Below, in pieces: positions 59,120 through 64,000 of a stretch of DNA of 64,000 nucleotides; within the stretch, counting starts at the first letter, position 1, and each line of letters begins with the position of its first letter. The notes under the pieces were generated by a model, which was not told where the DNA came from, made no database searches, and worked only from the letters and a program-made list of their open reading frames with translations. Source of the stretch: Saccharopolyspora hirsuta (lineage in GTDB: Bacteria; Actinomycetota; Actinomycetes; Mycobacteriales; Pseudonocardiaceae). The DNA lies in contig NZ_VWPH01000015.1 in the NCBI RefSeq assembly GCF_008630535.1, forward strand, positions 1 through 64,000, read 5' to 3'. The position numbers and the translations under genes are program-made.

Positions 59120-59249
59120 CGAGTTCCCCTCCCCGCGGTCCCGGCTGGCGATCAGGACACGTTGGACGGTCGTTTCCAGATGCGCCGCCCGGAGCTCCTG
59201 GTCCAGGACGTGGGGGAGTGCAGGTCAGCGCGCGTCGGCAGGGCCGGTG

Positions 59250-59312
59250 TTACGACACGAGCGGTGAAGGTCGATGCCCGACGGCGAGATCGTGAGCAGC
59301 GCGCAGCTGCAT
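59250..59312 (-). CDS. putative leader ORF (20 aa) between the riboswitch and the binding-protein gene
   Basis: ATG 59310-59312 is preceded by GGAGGAGG (complement at 59321-59328), and the frame runs 20 codons to TAA (product MQLRAAHDLAVGHRPSPLVS). It lies 46 bases after the aptamer and stops 130 bases before the binding-protein gene. The Shine-Dalgarno overlaps the 3' arm of a hairpin (59325-59347), so its translation could be the step the riboswitch controls. Cobalamin riboswitch-uORF coupling has been reported in mycobacteria. Confidence 0.45.
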   Translation of the reverse strand: MQLRAAHDLAVGHRPSPLVS

Positions 59313-59324
59313 GTTCCGCACCTC

Positions 59325-59347
59325 CTCCGGGGCTCCGCGACCCCGAG
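59325..59347 (-). promoter_or_regulatory. hairpin overlapping the leader-ORF Shine-Dalgarno (candidate expression platform)
   Basis: On the minus strand CTCGGGG pairs with CCCCGGAG across a loop tcgcggag, one base bulged. The 3' arm includes the first GGAG of the ribosome-binding site. The loop's GCGG could contact CCGC in the aptamer loop region, as in kissing-loop cobalamin riboswitches. Confidence 0.4.
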
Positions 59348-59357
59348 CGAATCGGCA

Positions 59358-59505
59358 CGACGGCGTCAGTCTCCTGACTCGCGGATCGACGCTGCTCGCC
59401 TGCCTTCCCGCCGCGCGAGCGGCAGTGGCGCGGGTGGCGACAGCTCCCCGTTCACAGTGGCGGGACCGTGCCGGATTCGCACCGGCTTCCTGCGCACCGT
59501 CGCAT
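59358..59505 (-). ncRNA. cobalamin (adenosylcobalamin-class) riboswitch
   Basis: On the minus strand the conserved core reads in order: caggaagccggtgcgaatcc, then ggtcccgccactgtga, gccactg, gggaaggc and gagtcaggagac, matching the cobalamin riboswitch consensus (B12 box and P3-P6 junction). It lies 239 bp upstream of the binding-protein gene of the ABC operon. In the family, cobalamin binding turns expression off. Boundaries are approximate. Confidence 0.92.
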
Positions 59506-59610
59506 GAACTCCAGCGGCGACGTTGGCACCGGCCGGGGTGGGTGTCAAGGGCGGCGGGGCGAGATCACGCCCGGGACCGGGGCAGTGCTCCGGGTGGCGG
59601 CGCTGACCTC

Positions 59611-59623
59611 TACCATTCGGGCG
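59611..59623 (+). promoter_or_regulatory. putative leaderless promoter of the LexA-like gene
   Basis: TACCAT at 59611-59616 is six bases from the GTG start. No Shine-Dalgarno and, notably, no GAAC/GTTC-type SOS box are visible in the 60 bp upstream. Confidence 0.4.
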
Positions 59624-60279
59624 TGGCCGCCTACGACTTCGACGCCTTCGAGCACCTGGACGCCTCGGAACTGCCGCTGCGCCAGCAGCGCATCCTGGCC
59701 GCGATCCAGGACTGGGTGAACCGCTACGGCTATTCGCCGAGCACCCGCCAGATCGGCGAGGCGGTCGGCCTGCGCTCCTCGTCCTCGGTGTCGAAGCACC
59801 TGAACGCCTTGGAGGAGAAGGGATTCCTGCGCCGCAGCGCGACGGTGTCCCGCCCGATGGACGTCCGGGCGTTCCTCCGGCCGTCGGCGGCGCGCGACGA
59901 CGCGGCCTCGGTGCCGGTGCCGGTGGTCGGCGACATCGCGGCGGGCACCCCGATCACCGCGGACGAGCACCTCGACGACGTGATGAGCCTGCCCCGCGAG
60001 CTCACCGGCCGGGGCAACGTGTTCGGCCTGCGGGTGCGCGGCGATTCGATGGTCGACGCGGCGATCTGCGACGGCGACATCGTGGTGGTCCGCCAGCAGC
60101 AGGAGGCGCACTCCGGCCAGATCGTGGCGGCGATGATCGACGACGAGGCGACGGTGAAGGTCTACCGCCGCCGCAACGGCCACGTCCTGCTCGAACCCCG
60201 GAACCCGGCCTACGAGGTCATCGACGGCGACAACGCGGTCGTCCTGGGCATCGTCGTCTCGGTCCTGCGCAGCGTCTGA
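59623..60279 (+). CDS. LexA-type S24 repressor (diverged paralogue)
   Basis: 218 residues from GTG 59623. N-terminal LexA winged HTH (RILAAIQDWVNRYGYSPSTR, then VGLRSSSSVSKHLNALEEKG). The C-terminal S24 autoproteolysis domain has cleavage bond Ala107-Gly108 (DIAAGTP), nucleophile Ser142 (RGDSMVD) and general base Lys179 (TVKVYRR). All catalytic residues are present, so RecA-stimulated self-cleavage is expected. The recognition region differs from that of the housekeeping actinobacterial LexA as I remember it, and no SOS box precedes it, suggesting a second LexA-like regulator. Confidence 0.85.
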   Translation: MAAYDFDAFEHLDASELPLRQQRILAAIQDWVNRYGYSPSTRQIGEAVGLRSSSSVSKHLNALEEKGFLRRSATVSRPMDVRAFLRPSAARDDAASVPVPVVGDIAAGTPITADEHLDDVMSLPRELTGRGNVFGLRVRGDSMVDAAICDGDIVVVRQQQEAHSGQIVAAMIDDEATVKVYRRRNGHVLLEPRNPAYEVIDGDNAVVLGIVVSVLRSV

Positions 60280-60283
60280 CCCG

Positions 60284-60329
60284 GTCGTGAGCGCGTAACA
60301 GTGTTCCAGCACGGGTTCGCACTCACGAC
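60284..60329. terminator. bidirectional terminator between LexA-like and glucarate dehydratase genes
   Basis: gtcgtgagcgcgtaac (60284-60299) pairs imperfectly with gttcgcactcacgac (60315-60329). The right arm is identical to that of the terminator at 43119-43133. It lies between convergent stop codons. Confidence 0.7.
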
Positions 60330-60341
60330 CCCCGCGGACGG

Positions 60342-61679
60342 CTAGTCCCGCTCCAGGGCGGGGCGCTTGGGGTCGAAGGTCCAGCCCGGCACCAGGTACT
60401 GCATCGCCGCCGCGTCGTCGCGGGCGCCCAGCCCCTGCTCCAGGTAGAGCTCGTGGGCGGCTTCCACGCGGTCCATGTCCAGCTCCACGCCCAGGCCCGG
60501 TGCGGTCGGGACCGGCAGCAGGCCGTCGGTGATGCGCAGCGGGTCGCGGGTGAGGCGCTGGCCGTCCTGCCAGATCCAGTGCGTGTCGATCGCGGTGATC
60601 TCGCCGGGCGCGGCCGCCGCGACGTGGGTGAACATCGCCAGCGACACGTCGAAGTGGTTGTTGGAGTGCGAACCCCAGGTCAGGCCCCAGTCGTGGCAGA
60701 GCTGGGCCACCCGCACCGATCCGCTCATCGTCCAGAAGTGCGGGTCGGCCAGCGGGATGTCCACCGCGCCCGCGCGCACCGCGTGGTGCAGCTGCCGCCA
60801 GTCGGTGGCGATCATGTTGGTGGCGGTGGGGAGTCCCGTCGCGCGGCGGAACTCCGCCATCGTCTCGCGGCCGGAGTAGCCGCCTTCCGCGCCGCACGGA
60901 TCTTCGGCGTAGGCGAGCACGTCGCGCAGGGCGCGGCCGATGTCGATCGCCTCGGCCAGCTGCCACGCGCCGTTGGGGTCGAGGGTGATCCGGGCGTCGG
61001 GGAACCGCCGGGCCAGCGCGGTGACCACCTCGGCTTCGGCCGGACCGGGCAGGACACCGCCCTTGAGCTTGAAGTCCCGGAACCCGTAGCGCTGCTGCGC
61101 CGCCTCCGCCAGCCGCACCACCGACTCCGGGGTCATGGCCTCCTCGTGGCGCAGGCGCAGCCAGTCGTCGTCGGGTTCGTCGGCCGGGGCCCGGTAGGGG
61201 AGGTCGGTCCGCTGCCGGTCGCCGATGAAGAACAGGTAGCCGAGCACCGGCACCTGCTGCCGCTGCTGGCCGTCGCCGAGCAGCTCGGCCACCGGCACCT
61301 CCAGGTGCTGGCCGAGCAGGTCGAGCAGGGCCGCCTCGATCGCGGTGACGGCGTGGACGGTGACGCGCAGGTCGAAGGTCTGCACCCCGCGGCCGCCCGA
61401 GTCGCGGTCGGCGAACCGGGTGCGCACCTCGTTGAGGACCGAGCGCACCCGGCCGGTCCGCTGCCCGACGACCAGCTCCGCCGCGTCCTCGAGGGTGCGG
61501 CGGATGGGTTCGCCGCCGGGCACCTCGCCGACCCCGGTCCGGCCCTCGGAGTCGGTGAGGATCACCAGGTTCCGGGTGAAGTGCGGGGCGTGGGCCCCGC
61601 TGAGGTTGAGCAGCATGCTGTCGTGCCCGGCGACCGGGACCACCCGCATCGCGGTGACCACGGGCTGCTTCTGCGTCAT
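60342..61679 (-). CDS. gudD: glucarate dehydratase (enolase superfamily)
   Basis: 445 residues from ATG 61677-61679 with GGAGG upstream. Family features: [30 protein letters not shown] (Lys general base in KxK), the metal-binding acid set ([25 protein letters not shown]) and His in [19 protein letters not shown]. It converts D-glucarate (and L-idarate) to 5-dehydro-4-deoxy-D-glucarate. The next two steps are encoded 400 bp upstream on the same strand, separated from it by a family B element. Confidence 0.9.
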   Translation of the reverse strand: MTQKQPVVTAMRVVPVAGHDSMLLNLSGAHAPHFTRNLVILTDSEGRTGVGEVPGGEPIRRTLEDAAELVVGQRTGRVRSVLNEVRTRFADRDSGGRGVQTFDLRVTVHAVTAIEAALLDLLGQHLEVPVAELLGDGQQRQQVPVLGYLFFIGDRQRTDLPYRAPADEPDDDWLRLRHEEAMTPESVVRLAEAAQQRYGFRDFKLKGGVLPGPAEAEVVTALARRFPDARITLDPNGAWQLAEAIDIGRALRDVLAYAEDPCGAEGGYSGRETMAEFRRATGLPTATNMIATDWRQLHHAVRAGAVDIPLADPHFWTMSGSVRVAQLCHDWGLTWGSHSNNHFDVSLAMFTHVAAAAPGEITAIDTHWIWQDGQRLTRDPLRITDGLLPVPTAPGLGVELDMDRVEAAHELYLEQGLGARDDAAAMQYLVPGWTFDPKRPALERD

Positions 61680-61767
61680 GCGTTCCTCCGTGCTCGGTAT
61701 CGGCTGGCGGGTCGGTCCTCCGGTGGATCGGACGTCCGACACGCCCGGGCGGAGGGTGATTCCGGCG

Positions 61768-61802
61768 ATTTCAATGGAAATCGGAGATCTGATTTCCATT
61801 GA
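61768..61802. repeat. A'-type palindrome pair flanking copy B3
   Basis: ATTTC-aatg-GAAAT (61768-61781), linker cggagatctg, then ATTTC-catt-GA (61792-61802). The second palindrome is split by B3 and continues as GAGAT at 62070-62074. The linker is almost identical to that at 13634-13643. Confidence 0.6.
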
Positions 61803-62066
61803 ACTTGTTCATCCTGTCTGTGGACCGCAGCTGCGAAGGGCGAACGGCACCGGTCGGCAGGTGTCGCATGCGCCGCAGGCGCATAGCCCACCCTTGCAGC
61901 TTGCACCGCCGCGGGTTCACGGTGCCCACCCCTCTGGGGTTCCTTCCGGCGAGGACGGCCCTGACGCCGTGTATCGGGTCATACATCAGTCAGGGCACCC
62001 GGAGTCCAGGCGGGCGCTGAGGTTCCGCCACTTGCACCGCCACTCAGAACGAGGTTGGAAAACCTC
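61803..62066 (-). mobile_element. family B element, copy B3 (264 bp, inverted)
   Basis: Flanked by ATTGA at 61798-61802 and 62067-62071. Its reverse complement matches B1 and B2, but it carries an extra segment (around cccacccctctggggttcc) and altered bases in the ccctgac hairpin loop, and its right end reads gatgaacaagt instead of gatgaacaaggctc. It lies between the aldehyde dehydrogenase and glucarate dehydratase genes, so it splits the catabolic gene set. Confidence 0.65.
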
Positions 62067-62078
62067 ATTGAGATCGCC

Positions 62079-63617
62079 TCACCCCCGGTCGGCGATCGCG
62101 CTGGGCAGCAGCGAAGCGGGGACGTCCTGGTAGGCAACCGGGCGCAGGAACCGCTCGATGGCGAGGGTGCCGACCGAGGTGGTGCGGGAGTCCGAGGTCG
62201 CGGGGAACGGTCCACCGTGGACCATCGCGTGCCCCACCTCGACCCCGGTCGGCCAGCCGTTGAACAGGATCCGCCCGGCCTTCAGCTCCAGCACCGGCAG
62301 CAGCTCCGCGGCCTCGGCGCGGTCGCCGTCGGCGGCGTGCACCGTGGCGGTCAACTGGCCCTCCAGGCCTTCGGCCACCGCCCGCACCTGCGCCGCGTCG
62401 CGGCAGCGGACGACCAGCGAGCACGCGCCGAAGACCTCCTGCTGCAGGGCGACGTCCGAGGTGAAGCTGTCGGCATCGGTGGCCAGCAGGGCCGGCTGGC
62501 AGGCGTTCGGCAGGTCGGTCTCCGCACCCCTGGCCAGCACCTCCACCGCGGGGTGGGCCGAGAGCGCGGCCACGCCGTCGGCGTAGCTGCGCGCGATGTT
62601 CGGCGTGAGCATCGTGGTCGCCCGGCTCGCAGCGACCGCCGCGCCAGCCGCCTCCAGGAAGGCCCGCAGGTCCGGCCCGTCGACCGCGAGCACCAGGCCC
62701 GGGTTGGTGCAGAACTGCCCGGATCCCAGCGTGAGCGAGGCGACGAACCCGTCGGCGATCTCCGCGCCCCGCTCCGCCAGCGCGCCGGGCAGCAGGAACA
62801 CCGGGTTCGTGCTGCTCATCTCGGCGTACACCGGGATCGGCTGCGGGCGCGCCTGGGCGGCGGCCACGATCGCCAGCCCGCCGGAGCGCGACCCGGTGAA
62901 CCCGACGGCCTGGATGCGCGGGTCGGTGACCAGGCGGATGCCCAGGTCCGGTCCGGAGCCGAACAGCAGCGAGAAGGTGCCGGGCGGCAGGCCGAGGTCG
63001 GCCACCGCGCCGGTCACCGCCCGCGCGACCAGCTCCGAGGTGCCGGGGTGGGCGTCGTGGCCCTTGACCACGACCGGGCAGCCCGCCGCGAGCGCAGCGG
63101 CGGTGTCCCCGCCCGCGACGGAGAAGGCCAGCGGGAAGTTGCTCGCGCCGAACACCGCGACCGGGCCGAGCGGGATCTTGCGCTGCCGGATGTCGCTGCG
63201 CGGCAAGGGTTTCCGGTCGGGCAGGGCCGGGTCGACGCGCACCCCGGCCCAGCTGCCCTCCCGCACGACCTCGGCGAACAGCCGCAGCTGACCGGTGGTG
63301 CGCCCGCGCTCGCCGGTCAGGCGGGCGACGGGGAGGCCGGTCTCGCGGTGGGCGCGTTCGATCAGCGCGTCCCCGAGCGACTCGATCCGGTCCGCGATCC
63401 GCTCCAGCAGCTCCGCGCGCTTCGCGTCGGGAAGCCCCCGGTAGGCGGGGAAGGCCTCGCGGGCGGCGGCGCACGCCCGGTCGACCTCGTCGGCCCCGCC
63501 GTGCCCGAAGGCGGGTTCCAGCTCGTCGCCGGTGCTCGGGTCGATCGCGCGGACCTTCCCGCCCGTCCCGAAGACCTCGGTCCCGGCGATCAGCATCCGT
63601 CCGGTGGGTTGCGTCAT
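62079..63617 (-). CDS. aldehyde dehydrogenase (NADP+), 2,5-dioxovalerate / alpha-ketoglutaric semialdehyde dehydrogenase
   Basis: 512 residues from ATG 63615-63617, two bases after the stop of the upstream gene, with GGAGGAG overlapping that stop. [47 protein letters not shown] (general base Glu) and [11 protein letters not shown] (catalytic Cys) are characteristic of the KGSADH branch. It oxidises 2,5-dioxopentanoate to 2-oxoglutarate, the last step of the D-glucarate pathway, which the neighbours confirm. Confidence 0.9.
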   Translation of the reverse strand: MTQPTGRMLIAGTEVFGTGGKVRAIDPSTGDELEPAFGHGGADEVDRACAAAREAFPAYRGLPDAKRAELLERIADRIESLGDALIERAHRETGLPVARLTGERGRTTGQLRLFAEVVREGSWAGVRVDPALPDRKPLPRSDIRQRKIPLGPVAVFGASNFPLAFSVAGGDTAAALAAGCPVVVKGHDAHPGTSELVARAVTGAVADLGLPPGTFSLLFGSGPDLGIRLVTDPRIQAVGFTGSRSGGLAIVAAAQARPQPIPVYAEMSSTNPVFLLPGALAERGAEIADGFVASLTLGSGQFCTNPGLVLAVDGPDLRAFLEAAGAAVAASRATTMLTPNIARSYADGVAALSAHPAVEVLARGAETDLPNACQPALLATDADSFTSDVALQQEVFGACSLVVRCRDAAQVRAVAEGLEGQLTATVHAADGDRAEAAELLPVLELKAGRILFNGWPTGVEVGHAMVHGGPFPATSDSRTTSVGTLAIERFLRPVAYQDVPASLLPSAIADRG

Positions 63618-63619
63618 GA

Positions 63620-64000
63620 TCACTCCTCCGGCAGGCGCTTGACCAGGTCGGACAGCGCGGCGAGCTCGGTGTCGTCCAGGTCCACGAGCGGCGGGCGCAC
63701 CGGACCGGCCGGGCGGCCGATGACCTTCATGCCCGCCTTCACGATGCTCACCGCGTACCCGGCGCGCCGGTTGCGGATGTCGCAGTAGGGCAGCACGAAC
63801 TCGTCGAGGTACCGGTACACCGCGGCGCGGTCCCGGTCGCGCACCGCCCGGTAGAAGCGCAGCGCGAACTCCGGCACGAAGTTGAACATCGCCGAGGAGT
63901 AGGTGGTCACGCCCAGCTCCAGCAGCGGCAGCGCGAAGGTCTCCGCGGTGGGCAGCCCGCCGACGTAGGTGAGCCGGTCGCCGAGCCGGGAGTACAGCCG
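63620..64000 (-). CDS. 5-dehydro-4-deoxyglucarate dehydratase, C-terminal part (5' end outside window)
   Basis: 127 codons from the window edge to TGA 63620-63622. [39 protein letters not shown] and [20 protein letters not shown] match the DapA/NAL-superfamily dehydratase-decarboxylase of glucarate catabolism. It turns 5-dehydro-4-deoxy-D-glucarate into 2,5-dioxopentanoate, CO2 and water. The Schiff-base lysine lies in the missing N-terminal part. Directly upstream of, and nearly overlapping, the aldehyde dehydrogenase gene. Confidence 0.88.
   Translation of the reverse strand, partial: RLYSRLGDRLTYVGGLPTAETFALPLLELGVTTYSSAMFNFVPEFALRFYRAVRDRDRAAVYRYLDEFVLPYCDIRNRRAGYAVSIVKAGMKVIGRPAGPVRPPLVDLDDTELAALSDLVKRLPEE

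Noticed and set aside
59623-60279. Housekeeping autoregulated LexA
   Set aside because: The S24 catalytic residues are present, but there is no SOS box upstream and the HTH looks diverged. I call it a LexA-type paralogue instead.
1-64000. tRNA or rRNA genes
   Set aside because: I saw no cloverleaf with a conserved T-loop (GGTTCGANTCC) and no rRNA-like stretch. The attempt was by eye only.

Overview
The window is high-GC DNA (roughly 70% by eye) packed with short-spaced and overlapping genes, GTG/TTG starts and leaderless-looking promoters. It carries a SARP/AfsR-type regulator, three cytochrome P450s, a DUF222-HNH protein and a CGNR zinc-finger regulator. This is the style of a filamentous actinomycete; a Pseudonocardiaceae member such as Saccharopolyspora is my inference, not something the sequence proves.

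Layout. 0-1 kb: the 3' end of an IS110-type transposase and a SAM methyltransferase. 1.2-5.1 kb: an M20 peptidase and AbgT transporter operon, divergent from a double AsnC/Lrp regulator (p-aminobenzoyl-glutamate-type uptake and cleavage). 5.2-7 kb: adenosine deaminase with a GntR/UTRA regulator. 7.3-11.4 kb: methyltransferase, DUF418 membrane protein, and MarR divergent from a TTA-containing P450. 12-18.6 kb: amidohydrolase, VOC protein, TetR coupled to a KstD-like flavoprotein, and a two-component system. 19.9-25.4 kb: DUF222-HNH protein with an SOS-like box, CocE/NonD hydrolase, ATP-grasp ligase and a tiny membrane protein. 25.5-36.7 kb: SARP-NB-ARC-TPR regulator, DHA2 efflux pump, CGNR regulator facing a haloacid dehalogenase across paired operators, a frameshifted SRPBCC gene with its ArsR regulator, a GNAT protein, and a DAG-kinase/PAP2 fusion leading a chain of overlapping small genes and a methyltransferase. 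37.4-48 kb: a complete ferredoxin/reductase/P450 operon, a pyrophosphatase, TetR plus SDR, and an efflux pump-P450 operon divergent from a TetR-reductase operon. 48-51.7 kb: a three-subunit molybdenum hydroxylase. 52.2-59.5 kb: a cobalamin-riboswitch-controlled nickel/peptide-family ABC transporter, followed by a methyltransferase and CorA. 59.6-64 kb: a diverged LexA and the D-glucarate catabolic genes, the last one running off the window.

The most unusual content is in the gene-free stretches (11.4-12.1, 13.4-13.7, 14.1-14.2, 18.7-19.7, 36.7-37.3, 51.8-52.0 and 61.7-62.1 kb). Two interlocking intergenic repeat families occupy them. Family A is a unit of about 205 bp bounded by TATCACCACC-like ends and carrying two copies of the palindrome ATTTC-N4-GAAAT about 40 bp apart; shorter variants also occur. 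Family B is a structured, apparently non-coding element of about 250 bp. All three B copies sit at the same place, inside the ATTGA centre of an A-type palindrome, flanked by a 3-5 bp duplication. B therefore looks like a non-autonomous mobile element with a preference for REP-like palindromes.

The second point of interest is the B12-riboswitch leader. It contains a small ORF with a strong Shine-Dalgarno, part of which can pair into a hairpin, upstream of a transporter-methyltransferase-CorA gene set that suggests cobalt, nickel or corrinoid acquisition.
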